Of a stretch of 64,000 nt of DNA, positions 45,426 to 58,514 are shown piece after piece (the first letter of the stretch is position 1; each line of letters begins with the position of its first letter). Source of the stretch: Bemisia tabaci (taxonomy: Eukaryota; Arthropoda; Insecta; Hemiptera; Aleyrodidae); assembly GCF_918797505.1 (NCBI RefSeq), contig NC_092794.1, positions 29,456,218-29,520,217 of the forward strand. Direction: 5' to 3'. The position numbers were made by a program, and so were the translations under genes. The notes beneath the pieces are model-generated. The model did not search any database. It was not told the DNA's origin and worked only from the letters and a program-made list of their open reading frames with translations.

Positions 45426-46464
45426 CCCGGAACAAATTGCTTAACAAACTTTTCCTATGTAAACGTCATCAGTAGGTCCTCCTGAACAACATACCAAAAG
45501 TTTACCACGGTCCGACCCCGGAACACCCCCCAAAATGCCTAAATTTCAAAATGGCGGCCATAATAAGGCCTCTGGGATTTCGGTTTTTAAAAATGCGGAT
45601 ATAGTGTCATGCGAGGTATCGATCCCTATGTAATTTTGGTCGTAGAATTCAGATATGAGGTCGAAAAAGTCCCCCGGTCAAAGGGGGTGCCCCGAATTCA
45701 AGATGGCGGCCAATTTTGAAAGACAGGAAGGTGAATTTTTAAAATGCGCATATAGGTTCATGTGAGGTATCATTCCCGTTGTAATTTTGGTCGTAGATTT
45801 CATTTATGGAGCCATAAAAGCCCTCCGGTCAAAGGGGGTGCTCCAAATTTCAAGATGGCGGCTAAATTTGAAAGGCAGGAGGGTGGATGTTTGAAATCTT
45901 TACGTGACATGGCAAGTGAGGAATCATTTCTTACGTAATTTTGGTCGTAGATTTCATTCACAAAGTCATGAAAGCCCATCTGTCAAAGAGGGTGCCCCAA
46001 ATCCACGAAGGCGACCACATTTGAAAGCAGGAAGGTGAGCCAAAAAAACAACAATCACGTTAGAAGGCAGGATGGCTATCAAATTCTATGTATTTTTAGT
46101 CAAGGAGTCTGAATGAAATTTTAAAAATTAATGTTACACAAAAATGAGACGTGACATGCAAGATGGTGACCATCATAGTCGAAAAATCATAAATGGTAGG
46201 TAAGGTGTCTCGCTGATAAGTACACAATAACTCAGAATTCAAGTTCAGATGCCTTAGACACAAAGGATGAAAAATCTGACATACCTGCTGTAAGTACCGG
46301 GATAATGAAGTAAAAAATCAGTACGTTTTAGATGGTGGGTCTTCAGTCCACGGAGGGCCATGGAAAAGAGGGCAAACCTTTTTTATTTGGATTCATAAAT
46401 TCAAATCATTGTACAGTTCTACGCTAAATTCTGTTTTCTAAGTAATCTGAAGCCACGGCAGTAT

Positions 46465-46740
46465 TTGACGGGTGCCAAGGAAATGGACCATTTATTAAAG
46501 ACTCCACTCGCCTTAAAAGAAGCCAAAAATTCAGATACGCACCTACAGTCAATTTCTCACCAAATCCATCTTTTGTTGGTAAAAAAGGGGTACATTTTGA
46601 CAAATTCAGTCACTAAAAGTAAACTTATCCGAATCATCGGCTCACGCCTCGAATCCACCGGTTTTAAGGTCGTGCATGTGAAATAAGATGCAGCTCTTGA
46701 TATCGTCAAAAAGGGTGGTGCACCTTGTACATAAAAAAAC
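46465..46740 (+). pseudogene. Unrecognised degraded ORF in foldback loop
   Basis: An open frame of 73 codons (KKGYILTNSVTKSKLIRIIG, LESTGFKVVHVK, stop) continues in frame after the stop as DAALDIVKKGGA. This order weakly recalls proteins found near transposons in which a phage-like nuclease fold has NSxNKxxxIxxLxxxLxxxGxxVxxxxxDADxxIV. It could be the decayed cargo gene of the large foldback. Uncertain. Confidence 0.25.
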
Positions 46741-47262
46741 TGACACAATTATTGTGAACGGAAACGATTCGAACCTATTCGTTTTTTTAAAAAAATAAAT
46801 AGATCCGAGGACATCAATTTTTCTTTGCACTTAAGATGTGATATTAATTGCGTAAAGTCCAAGACGATCGCTCACAACATCCCTTGAATCCGTCACAAAA
46901 TCGATCTCAGTTTATGTAAGCAGCTTCTGTTCCATACATTTTGGATTTTGCTGCGATTTAACCTCTCACATGCACAGAATCGGAAAAGCATAACTACATT
47001 CGGTACGCTTATATCGGATCCTTACCTATGCCAAAAGCTGAGAAGCTCTTGAAACCTACGCAAAGCTTTGAGCGAACAAAGAAAGCTGGATAGAACGAAC
47101 CGATCTGAATGCTCGTGAATGGGAATGCTTTGATAAAAATTTCAACGAAATTTATCCTATTACAAACAACTTGCCTCCAGTCCGAAATCGCTGGGTAAAA
47201 TTATTCGGTATAATTTTAAAAAAAAGGAGTGATACACCATGCGGTATGAAAGTAAAAAGAGC

Positions 47263-48581
47263 CGTATGCAAAAACGACATTCCCCCCCCCCCCCACTAAA
47301 ACTTATTCAAACTTCGTCTATCAGTTACTAATACTTGAGCGCTTCTTTTCCCAAATTTTCAGACCCCCAAAATATTTTGGGGCGGCGCTAGGGGGAGGTG
47401 GAAGTCAAAACCTGTGAACCTCGATATCTTTCGAACGAAACAAGATATTGAGGCCCACTTTGGACAAAAAATCGTCTAAAATTGCATACTTAAAGATTCT
47501 AGAGGTCAAAATCCCAAAATTACATTTTTAACTTAACTTGTGTGCTTTTTTCAGTTTTTGAGGAAAAACAATTTCTTTTAAACACACTAACTGAAAAATC
47601 ACAATTTTGTATTTGAACCAAAACCAGTATTTTAAATTGCTCATCTTTTTCCGCATCCAACGAGTGGTCATATAAGCTGAGGAGCCGAACGGTTCCGGAG
47701 TTATAGTCAATTGAAGTTTCCGCTCAACGCGCGTCGACCGATTTTCGCGCGCAAAAAAGTCGGATTTGACTGTTATTAAATCAGATTGAATGTTCAAATT
47801 GAGCAAAATGCATTATTAGGGACTCTTGAGGGTCGCTGAGTTCAGAAATTACAGATACTTCCAAAAAATTCACGTTTTTAAAATTACAGCTCCGTACAGG
47901 ACCACTGATCGGCCGGTCGGCGTTCAGTGGGCCTCTAAAATAGCGTTACGGAGCTGTAATTTTAAAAACGTGAATTTTTTGGAAGTATCTGTAATTTCTG
48001 AACTCAGCTACCCTCAAGAGTCCCTAATAATGCATTTTGCTCAATTTGAACATTCAATCTGATTTAATAACAGTCAAATCCGACTTTTTTGCGCGCGAAA
48101 ATCGGTCGGCGCGCGTTGAGCGGAAACTTCAATCGACTATAACTCCGGAACCGTTCGGTTCCCCAGCTTATATGACCACTCGTTGGATGCGGAAAAAGAC
48201 GAGCAATTTAAAATACTGGTTTTGGTTCAAATACAAAATTGTGATTTTTCAGTTTGGTGTGTTTAAAAGAAATTGTTTTTCCTCAAAAACTGAAAAAAGC
48301 ACACAAGTTAAGTTAAAAATGTAATTTTGGGATTTTGACCTCTAGAATCTTAAAGTATGCAATTTTAGACGATTTTTTGTCCAAAGCGGGCCTCAATATC
48401 TTGTTTCGTTCGAAAGATATCGAGGTTCACAAGTTTTGACTTCCACCTCCCCCTAGCGCCGCCCCAAAATATTTTGGGGGTCTGAAAATTTGGGAAAAGA
48501 AGCGCTCAAGTATTAGTAACTGATAGACGAAGTTTGAATAAGTTTTAGTGGGGGGGGGGGGGGAATGTCGTTTTTGCATAC
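47263..48581. mobile_element. Foldback nested in the loop of 45426-49597
   Basis: GTATGCAAAAACGACATTCC and its complement bound arms of ~650 bp that meet at about 47920 (CTGATCGGCCGGTCGGCG). The matching open frames in the two arms (47528-47806 minus, 48037-48324 plus) are the same sequence in mirror image and are not counted as genes. Identity between arms is very high. Confidence 0.9.
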
Positions 48582-49597
48582 AGCTCTCTCAGAGAATGAA
48601 CTTATGCTGCACGGACTTACGTATAAATTAAGAAGACTCCATAAACTTGGAGACACCCCAGGAAGAAGATCCTGACGATCCTGACTCAGACTATGAATCA
48701 GCATGTGCTGATTCAAATTTTCTCCCATATTGACTAGAGTTCGTAGGTCACGTTTAAATATCCTTATCTTAATTGGGAATGGATGTGCTTCAACAAAAAT
48801 AACTCGTAGGTTCTCCTGCTCACATCTTTTCATACCCTGGACAGTCGTGATGGTCATCATCATGCATGTCACGTCTCATTTTTGTGTAACATTAATTTTT
48901 AAAATTTCATTCAGACTCCTTGACTAAAAATACATAGAATTTGATAGCCATCCTGCCTTCTAACGTGATTGTTGTTTTTTTGGCTCACCTTCCTGCTTTC
49001 AAATGTGGTCGCCTTCGTGGATTTGGGGCACCCTCTTTGACAGATGGGCTTTCATGACTTTGTGAATGAAATCTACGACCAAAATTACGTAAGAAATGAT
49101 TCCTCACTTGCCATGTCACGTAAAGATTTCAAACATCCACCCTCCTGCCTTTCAAATTTAGCCGCCATCTTGAAATTTGGAGCACCCCCTTTGACCGGAG
49201 GGCTTTTATGGCTCCATAAATGAAATCTACGACCAAAATTACAACGGGAATGATACCTCACATGAACCTATATGCGCATTTTAAAAATTCACCTTCCTGT
49301 CTTTCAAAATTGGCCGCCATCTTGAATTCGGGGCACCCCCTTTGACCGGGGGACTTTTTCGACCTCATATCTGAATTCTACGACCAAAATTACATAGGGA
49401 TCGATACCTCGCATGACACTATATCCGCATTTTTAAAAACCGAAATCCCAGAGGCCTTATTATGGCCGCCATTTTGAAATTTAGGCATTTTGGGGGGTGT
49501 TCCGGGGTCGGACCGTGGTAAACTTTTGGTATGTTGTTCAGGAGGACCTACTGATGACGTTTACATAAGAAAAGTTTGTTAAGCAATTTGTTCCGGG

Positions 49598-50737
49598 TTA
49601 ACCCCTTTTTTTTCGTATTTCTCCTTGACCGCTCCCCTCACCAATTTTTTCTTGGGGGCTGCAATTTTGGCAAAAGGTGCCCAAAAGTAGGCTCTATTAC
49701 ACCGTAACCGTACTTCATACTGTAATATAACATACGAAATATCAAGAAAATTCATCCCGGGGAATGTGGTTTTTGCATCGACAATTTCATAAAAAATAAA
49801 ACTATCGGATAATTAGCCCCGAGGCAAATCGAAAGTATGACCGCGAGATGAAAACGTTGAATCACGGTAAATGATCGAAGTTTCGGAAGTGTTTGAGTGC
49901 CTGTCTGCCCTTAAAAATTTAACCTCCTAAAAATTCCCGGTAAGTCCCGGTGTTATCTGGTTCCCCGAGTCCTTCCCAGGTGTAATGAGCTGAACATTTT
50001 TTAAGACAAGACCCCTCTGACTTTGAATAAAATTATCCTTATGAGCAATGATTGCTGTGAGCGCTGAGAAGGGTGAGAAGGGAAAAAGAGTGCTGTTGGT
50101 GGTTCTGGTACGCTCAGATATCTGGGTTGAGTCACTCCGGAGTCGCAACCGCACTAGCAACTTGCTCCGTGAACATCAACAATTCGGCGGATACTAAATC
50201 GACTGAAGGGCTCCAAGACGGATAATTGAAAAATAGGCATTCAACATTGACCAGTGCTCCTTTTTCTATTCGAAAGTCACGAGCAACGACCACAAGTGCT
50301 TTGAACTATCGGGTTTTTTGAGGGCTCACTCTCAAGAATATCATGCGCTATTTCACCTCTCCTCTGGCGTAAGAGCGTATCTCTGATTGCACGTGGGCCT
50401 CGAAAAACATTAAGTTGTAAGGAGCGCAGGAATCACGTGGAAAATGAGATACGCCCTTACGTCAAACGAGCGACGATTTGTTCCTTCTGGGAGTGCACTC
50501 GTGAAAAAAAATTTGCTCAATTTTGCAATTACACTAGTAGCCAAGAGGGATCAGTTGCGTGAATTCCAGAATCGTGGATAAATAAATAGTCGAACCCTGA
50601 AGTTTGACATAAAATTATCTGTCTGAACAGCAAACAGGAAGTATAAATGGATTACATTTTGCAATAACGAACCACTATCTCAGGCTCTTCCGTAAAAGCA
50701 CCTTCCTGCATAGGAAAACCAATGGCATATACAGGAG
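49598..50737. other. No gene recognised
   Basis: An open frame at 49927-50160 (minus) without motif. Nothing else supportable. Confidence 0.4.
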
Positions 50738-52081
50738 GGTTACCCAAAAGTCCAGGATCCCCCACATAACTTTTGAACGAAAAATGCTAGAGATTTGAAA
50801 TTTTGGGAATGTTCTTAGGTCAAAGGGAACTACTTTTGAGTTACCCTAAAGTTCGGGAGGCGGCCCCCCTGAAAGGGGGCGGACCCTATCTTTTTTTTCG
50901 AATGGGTACCCCTATCTTGTGATACTTCATTCAAATGAGCTTTAAAAAAAGAAAAATGTTGGCGTAAATCGATTATCGATACCTCAATCTTTGTCAAAAT
51001 GGTGGGTTATCCAAAGTCTGGGCCCTTCGTATACCTCATGAACAAAAAATGCTAGGGATTCGACATTTCGAGAATGTCCCTGGGTCAAAGAGAAATACTT
51101 TTTGGCGTGCCTAAAATTTCGGAGGGCGGACCTTGCCTTTATTACTTTCTCGCAATCTCAGGGTAGAAGAAGTATCTTTTCAAATGTGAACCAGCATATT
51201 GCGATACATTATTTGAAAGGGTTTTGAAAAGATATAATAAGATATAAAGATATAAAGTTAATATCTCAATTTTTAACAAAATGGCGGTCAAAGAATGGCG
51301 GCAAATGCGTTTTTTGGCAAGTTCTGGCTGCCATCTTGGAAAGGCTCGGATACTTTGCAAATCCAAGATCGTATTTGTTTTTCTCATGCCCGATCGCTAG
51401 TAAAAGTGAGTCAGCCTGACGTCAGGCTAAGTTTCATAAACTACCCTGAGTCTGACTGATTCAGGCTGACATCAGTTTGGCATCAGTCTAACGTCAGCCT
51501 GAATCAGTCTGACTCAGAGTAGTTTATGAAACATACCCTGACGTCAGGCTGATTCTTTTTCACCACGGGGGTGGAGGATACCCCTAGAAACCAAGTTTCA
51601 TCCCAATCCGAGGGTAAAAAACCAAAAAACGCATTTGCTGCCATTTCTTGGGCGTCATATTGTTAAAACTTGAGATATTGACAGTCAGTTTTCGCCAAAA
51701 AATTTATTTTTAGAAGCCTTTTCCAGTAATCTATCACAATATTGGGGTTCACGTTTGAAAAAGGAAAAGTTAAGGTCCGCCCCCCCCCCTCAGGGGAGCC
51801 CCTCCCCGAAATTTTAGGTACGCCAAAAAGTAGTTCCCTCTGACCTAAGGACATTCTCCAAATTTTGAGTCCCTAGTATATTTTTTTCGTTAGTTATGAG
51901 AGGGGACGGGGGCCTAGACTTTCGTATAAGCCACCATTTTCTTAAAAATTGAGATATCGACAATCCGTTTACGTTAAAAATGTTCTTTTTTTAAGCCTTT
52001 TGAATGATGTATCACAAGATAGGGGTACCTATTTGAAAAAAAAAAGTTAGGGTCCGCTCCCCCTCAGGGGGGCCGCCCCGT
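50738..52081. mobile_element. Foldback of two-unit arms, right end truncated
   Basis: The left arm (50738-51400) carries two successive units, each with GGGTTAYCCAAAGTCY, AATGCTAGGGATTYGA and GGGGGCGGACC-like blocks. The right arm (51560-52081) mirrors them but stops inside the outer unit, so the outer ~130 bp is lost. It is related in layout to 3978-5284 and 62440-63442. The loop is taken up by the palindrome at 51411-51552. Confidence 0.7.
51411..51552. repeat. Near-perfect 60-bp-arm palindrome with TGACGTCA
   Basis: TCAGCCTGACGTCAGGCT is mirrored at 51536-51552, and CATAAACTACCCTGAGTCTG by its partner. The loop is ~20 bp. TGACGTCA, the CRE half-site palindrome, occurs within each arm's CCTGACGTCAGG. 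Confidence 0.85.
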
Positions 52082-54170
52082 AACGAACGGAACGGCTCAA
52101 ACATATTTTTGAGGACCCCTAAAAAGGAAGCGTTTTTCCGCGGAGACAATTTTTCGTGCAATTTAACCATGCGCATCGTTATTCTCGTGCCGAAAACGGT
52201 TGAAATCGACTATTTCCAGGCAAATCCCTGCCGAGCTTAGCTGAGTCGTATTACCAAAGGAAATTTGGCGACATTCGAATGCTCATACAACGTTCTTGCT
52301 GTGGATGAGGGTCCGTCCGTGTCTGGTATAGCGGGGGCGGGGGGGGGGGGGAGAAAGGAACGAAGGGGGTAGGGTGAAGGTGAATTTTTCTCGGTTGAGG
52401 CTAGAGGCTCGGCTATAATCCGCGCCTAACCAAAACCGCAATTACAACAACAGAACCCTGCTAAATTAGAGAACAGTGAAACTCTCAAGAACAGTCTCGC
52501 GCGGATGCGCTGTTTTAGTCCGTCGGCGCTGCACCCTGTAATGCCATTCGCGAGCCGTAGCCGGACGTCTGAGCTTAGGGAAAACGACGTATGGGTCCAT
52601 CAACACAGCCTGACTTATGCTTATGAGCATTTCTTGTTTAACGCTAGTAATCGGCGATGATAACGCGATGTCAAGATAATTTGATGACAATATTGATGTC
52701 AGAATGTTGAAAATATCTTCTTATAACTTATGTGTTTTGACGAACTTTCTGACAGCATATTCATACATCTTAAAAATTCTAAAAAAACATAATTACAGAG
52801 TTCTCTAAGACTACTGCCAGTTTGATAATAGTTGTCAACAATCAAGTATACAATTTTATAAAAATTTCCCGGATTTAATAAGATTAGTTCTGATATACCG
52901 TTCTGGACTTAAAATTTCATGGGGGAAATCCATCAATATCCGCAAAAATTAATATTCATTCGTTGATTTTTCTGAAGAATACGTATTCCACTGGAGCAAA
53001 CATGGTAACGTTCGAGTGCCGATGCGCCGTTTTTCCTTAGCATGTCAGCACGGCACTCCAGGGACAGGGGTGCTTGCGGGTGTGACTGAATAATTGATTC
53101 GCATTACCTAGGTTTCCGTGTCGAGAAAAACCGCCGAGTTGCCCACTCGTAAAGGGGTGGCGAGGGGGTGTCAATAATTCACCCAGCCTTCCACTGCACT
53201 CTTGAGGAAGTTAAATTCCCGTTTGTTTCCGGCTCACAGTTCTTATTTACTTTTATATAAATATGAGCCTCATTTTTTTTCTACCTTTTTTTATTAGCGA
53301 AAATAAACCATCTAGGGGGTATCATAGTAAATCTGAAAGTCCATAAGGAGGGGGGGGGGAGGATGAGAATAAGGGATCCACGACACTGCTGAGATTGTTT
53401 CGGACCAATATCATGAAGAATTTCTGACTGTAGGGACGATTCAATGTAGGGTTGACGTGTCATAATTTTAATATTTTTCGGTCTTGCAAAAATAAGGATA
53501 TATTGTACCACGCGACAATTAGAAATTTACAATTTTCGTGAAAGGAGACTTTCAGTCCATTTAGTTATATTTCCGAGACTTTTTCCCGCCCCCCCCCCCC
53601 AAACTATGGCCGCACTATCACTTTGTAAGTAACGCATATATACTAATCCTGGTGCGTGGACGGGAGGAGCGAGAAATGTTCTTCTTGATTGGAATCCATT
53701 CAAGCAATTAATTCCAGGCATGACAGCTTGTTCCGGTGAATATCGATAGTTCCTCATACATTTGAAGAGAAGGAAGTATGTGTTGCCACCTTACGAACAT
53801 CACCCCTGGTCCCCACAAAGTAGGAGGGTCTAGTTGTGGATGCGAGGCAAGCTTCGGATAACCATTTTCATGGAAACGTGTCCAACTCCGGTGAACGCAA
53901 AACTATGCTGCCATGTTAAGAGAAAACACGGAAAACACCATGTGAGCATTTCGGCGTTGCCAAATTCATTCTGATAGAAAAACAATTTTCTGAGCACCGT
54001 GGAAAGGTTTTTCTTTTCTGTTCATTTCACCGAGGAAAATCGGACTTCATAACACCCCCCCAAAAAAGGAAGAAATTCTCTAACACCTTCTACTTATGCT
54101 GAAGAAAATACTTGTGGGGAAAATAAGTTCTGAATAGAACTGTTTCCACGTGATGATAAATCCTACTTAT
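52082..54170. other. No gene recognised
   Basis: Open frames at 52466-52690, 53281-53511 and 53527-53757 on the minus strand have no motif. Several G or C runs (52340, 53350, 53590) look like frayed element ends. Confidence 0.4.
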
Positions 54171-55471
54171 ACCGGGTGTTCTAGAGCACCCGTCCACTAT
54201 CTTCTTCTCGGATGCGACGGCGGAATGTTCAAATGTTGAACTTCAGGACGAAAATTTACAGGGGCAAGTCAAACTCAAAGCATTCAATGAAAACATTTTT
54301 AGCCCCAAAAAACCAGAAAAACCCAGGGGGGAGGGGGTGTAAATGCAATTTTAAATTGTACGTCGACGCAGGGAAAAAAGGGGAATTCAGGATATTTTGG
54401 CAAAAGTAGTCTTGAATTTTCCGGTGAAGTTAGGGGATTTCGATATATTACCGTAGCCATGCAAGTATGTAAAGTTTAACACATTAAAATAAATTGTGAA
54501 TATAAACCTCTGGAGGTACTAATATACCGGGTGTTCCAGAGCACCCGTCCACTAATTTACTCTAGGAAACAGTGGAAATTTGAGCCTCGGGACGAAAATT
54601 TACAGGGGCAAGTCAAACCCAACGCATTCAATGAAAATATTTTTTGCCCCCAAAAACCCCATGGGGGATACTCCAGAGCACCCGTCCACTAATTTACTCA
54701 AGGAAACGGTCGAAATTTGAACCTCGGAACGAAAATTTACAGGGGCAAGTCAACCCCAAAGCATTCAAAAAAAATATTTTCAGCCCCAAAAAACCCCATA
54801 AGGGGGGGGAGGGGGTTAAGAGGAAGGCTCCCCGTTTCTCGCATTTTTTTAAAATGGAAGGGTATTTTTTTACTTCGGATTTAAATTTTGTGGCCACAAA
54901 TGTGAACTTTTTTCCGTATCCACTCTTGCCCTGAACCCCCTTTTTTGGAGTTAAGGGGCATTTTGGGTCATTTTTGGACAAATATCAATTAGACACAATA
55001 GGCGTTAAAATTATCCGACTTTCAAAATCTGAAAGTGCATAAAACAAAAAGTTCTCATTTGTGGCCAAAGAATTTAAATCCGAAGTCAAAAAATATCCTT
55101 CAATTTTAAAAAAATGCGAGAAACGGGGAGCCTTCCTCTTAACCCCCTCCCCCCCTTATGGGGTTTTTTGGGGCTGAAAATATTTTTTTTGAATGCTTTG
55201 GGGTTGACTTGCCCCTGTAAATTTTCGTTCCGAGGTTCAAATTTCGACCGTTTCCTTGAGTAAATTAGTGGACGGGTGCTCTGGAACACTTGGTATATTA
55301 GTGCCTCTAGAGGTTTATATTCACAATTTATTTTAGTGTGTTAAACTTTACATAGTTGCATGGCTACAGTAAAATATCGAAATTCCCTAACTTCACCGGA
55401 AAATCCAAGACTACTTTTGCCAAAATTTCCTGAATCCCTCTTTTATCCCTGCGTCAACATAAAATTTAAAA
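54171..55471. mobile_element. Foldback with repeated ACCGGGTGTTCYAGAGCACC unit
   Basis: The unit GGTGTTCCAGAGCACCCGTC followed by ACTAATTTACT and ACGAAAATTTACAGGGGCAA occurs in direct order at 54171, 54531 and 54664, and inverted at 55150-55290. Outer arms pair from about 54346 to 55471. This is a tandemly expanded foldback. Confidence 0.75.
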
Positions 55472-55784
55472 TTACAAATAAGTAGTCTCTGCCTACACTT
55501 GTTAAAATTTCTGGAGTTTCCTTCACATTTCCTTTGTTTTGATGGATAAATCTTCCCTTCGCTTACAATAATATTATACTTGAAAAATCAGAAATGCGGA
55601 ATCCTTTTACTATAAGTTAATTCGAATCCTGCATTATTAATATTACAAAAAACCCTATCACAACGAAAAATCCTTATCTTAGTTTAAAATTTCCTGAGTA
55701 AACCTACTTTTTACGGTTTTCCTCGACATTTACACTGAAAAAAAAGTGTACTACATATAAGGCGGAGTCGCCTCGGACCAAGTA

Positions 55785-56150
55785 GCTGTTTACTCAAAAA
55801 GGATCGACAAGTGACGGAAGTTTATTCCAACAGAACAGTGTTAGATAGAATCAAGTACACGCTTTACCTCAAACTAGCACTCCACGTGTATTTGAAGTGA
55901 GAACACATTTACTTAAAAGTAGTAACTTCCGAGACGCGAAAATATTTACTGAAATTAAGTAATCATCTTCAGTTTAAAAGGAATACCTGTTATCTTATTC
56001 TTAGTCAACCGTTTACTTAAAATCAGAAAACGGTTGGGTGACTGACGAGCGCATTTACTGGTTACAGGCTGACGGTTGCTTTAAAATTAGTAAACGGCCC
56101 AGCGTCTGGCCGGAATAGGTTTTTTCCAGGCGCGTTTACTTATTTCTAGC
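55785..56150. repeat. Left cluster of GTTTACTWAWWTTWAG motifs
   Basis: About seven copies, for example CCGTTTACTTAAAATCAG near 56009 and the inverted AAAATTAGTAAACGG near 56080. Confidence 0.65.
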
Positions 56151-56351
56151 CAATTGTTGTTTTAAATTTAGTGAATAAATGTTAAATTTAGTCACATTGA
56201 GGTATGCACACTGCAACCATACCATATATTTTATTATTATTCATTAATTGCAAAAAATGGATTAATTTATCGAATTTTTGATGAAAAAAACCGTATTATT
56301 ATTCAATTGCGTATCTGCAAGTGTCGAGGACTCAACATGGCAAGTACCGCC

Positions 56352-56441
56352 TTGCAAATTTTGGCCTACCTATCGGGATTCGTACCTGGGACCTTCAGTT
56401 TACGAACCTAGCACTTAGCCATCGGGGCCAATGCCTTCGTC
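56352..56441 (-). other. tRNA-like sequence
   Basis: The minus strand reads GGCCCCGATGGCTAAGTGCT, then AGGTTCGTAAACTGAAGGTC and a B-box-like AGGTACGAATCCCGA. The order and spacing fit a decayed tRNA or SINE head. The acceptor stem is unclear. Confidence 0.5.
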
Positions 56442-57093
56442 GGGCGAATTTACACTATATAAGTTATTGACTTAGGCTCTCACCATGATTGTGATAGTGA
56501 ATAAGCGTGAGACTGAGACCTCATCGGTCAAGATTTTTTGAGCCCGAAAAGATTAATTTTGAGCAAAAAAAAAATACGCAGGTAACTGTCGTCACTTTTT
56601 TATTTTTATATTTTTTCCTTTCCCATCTTATATTAATTTTTAATCTTTTTTAAAAGAATTTAATACAATTCACTTTTTTAAAAATTTTCTGTCTTCATTT
56701 TTTCTTGAAGAATCACTGAGGAATAGCTGACCTTAAAAAAATGAGAATTAAGAAAAAAAATGAAACTTCTCGAAAATGTTTGTAACATAATAACTATTTA
56801 TTTTTGATGACTGAGATTGTTACAATTTTTAAAAATTAATCGTCCTCTTCAACTCGACTATAATATTCAAGACTATTCTAGACCATTTATTAGACTATTC
56901 TATTTCAATTAGAATATCAATAGTTCTATTCAATAGTTCTAATTGATTCACATCGGGCGAAAAAGGATGAATGTGAGCACTATAAATGAAACAGCAATAG
57001 TTCTCATTTCTTACTTTAAAAAATAAGATTTGAAAAATAAGCTTTGAGATTTTCTGGATTAAGGCATCTTTTTCCGTGGACAGTCACAATTTA

Positions 57094-57510
57094 TTAATAA
57101 AAGATGTTGAATCTTCGATTACCTTTATATCTTACTAAGTTTACAAAATCACACGCGTGACGTTTTAATACTTTATTGTATAGCCGCACTTCCTTTTCTT
57201 CGCACTCTCTAAAGTTGATAGGAAGATGGTAAAGAAGTGCTGGATCCACCCTATTTTGCAGGGAAACAAGGTGAAAAGGTTCAAATACTTCAATTACAGT
57301 AAAAAATGTTAAACTCTTATGAGTATCCGTACAAGACTGAGGAAGGGGTGGGGCGGAAAGATCGGTCCCAACAGGCCCTTCGACCCAAAATTTCCTCCGA
57401 CACAAATGAGTCAAAGTTTGAAATATCAACGATGTTGCACTCGCAGATTCCTTTCGAAAATACAGAATAAACTTTATTTTTTTTTCGATCCACTTCATCA
57501 TCGCGTCCAT
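57094..57510 (-). CDS. Unrecognised ORF, 138 codons
   Basis: The longest unexplained open frame outside known elements. It starts MDAMMKWIEKKIKF and ends RYKGNRRFNIFY. A TTTATTAATAAATTG stretch (AATAAA on the minus strand) follows the stop closely, as in a gene's 3' end. A second minus-strand frame overlaps its 5' part. It could be an exon of an unknown gene, decayed element coding sequence or chance. No domain recognised. Confidence 0.25.
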   Translation of the reverse strand: MDAMMKWIEKKIKFILYFRKESASATSLIFQTLTHLCRRKFWVEGPVGTDLSAPPLPQSCTDTHKSLTFFTVIEVFEPFHLVSLQNRVDPALLYHLPINFRECEEKEVRLYNKVLKRHACDFVNLVRYKGNRRFNIFY

Positions 57511-58165
57511 AGATCACAGGGACCCGGAAATTCGATATTGAATAGTTCATACACTACGTGGGTTAATTCAAAGAAGCGACTAATCTGGGGTCCCCAGCTG
57601 TTTTAATCGTCATAATCTGAGAAACATGGGCAGATCAATTTTTTTCTCTCATTCTTCACACTATTGTTGACTATTACATGCTACTTTCCACTTAATTTGG
57701 ACTGAAATAAATATTTAGGAGAACTTTGAATGTGCAAATTGCCTACATTTGTCCCAAATTTGCGTGTCCCCCGTGCCTGGTTCTTGACTTTAAATCGATG
57801 TTACAGCATAGCTAGAATGATTACTTGAGAAAACTTTATCGGAGATGATAGGTAATGCTTTTGAATTTCAGAAAAAAAAATATGTAAATTTCTTTTTCCT
57901 CCATCAATAATTTTTTCACGCGCTAGAATCATTGTCCCCTCCAACAGTAAGCAACAGTCAGGAGAGACATGGCAACGATGTAACAAGCTCTAAATGATTG
58001 CCGTAACGTTGAGGTTTTTCCAAAAACGACTTTTTTTGTTTCGATTGAACAGTTCACACGTCGCAGATGGCAAAAATTCTGAAATTCGCAGATTTGTGTG
58101 CAAGATTAACGTCATTAATGATGCCAAACAAAATGCTTTACACAATAACTAACAAGGCGTCAAGC

Positions 58166-58245
58166 GCACACACACACACACACACACCCTCCCTCTCTCA
58201 CACACACACACACGCTCACACACACACACCCTCACGCACACAAAC
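58166..58245. repeat. (CA)n-rich microsatellite
   Basis: Interrupted CA runs with CCCTCCCTCTCT and CTCACG breaks. Confidence 0.93.
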
Positions 58246-58514
58246 ATCAGCTCGTTAAATACTTTCGAAGTGTGCGTTGGGAAAATTGCTTATCTCATTC
58301 CGATACTCTAGGATGTGCTACTAAATATTCCGTGAAAAAAAACACCAAAATTGTCTTGACTGTTAGAGATAAGCTTTAAAAACAGCTTATTTCCATCCTG
58401 TCCCGTTCTATCTTGTCCCGTTCCATTCGGTTCCATATGTTTCCATCCTGTACCAGAGTCCCAGTTTAATGGGACGGAGTGGAAAACTGTTACAACTAAG
58501 ACTTGCTTGTTTAA

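Larger units (their letters stand above)
45426..49597. mobile_element. Very long foldback element, 755-bp arms around 2.7 kb
   Basis: The arms 45426-46181 and 48843-49597 are nearly perfect reverse complements, starting CCCGGAACAAATTGCTTAAC. Each contains a three- to four-fold tandem of ~150-bp units with AAGATGGCGGC, TTTGAAAG, AATTTTGGTCGTAGA and CAAAGGGGGTG. The loop has a degraded ORF (46465-46740) and a second nested foldback (47263-48581). Confidence 0.9.

Noticed and set aside
47528..48324. Paired 92- and 95-residue open frames
   Set aside because: Mirror copies in the arms of the palindrome at 47263-48581, with no motif.
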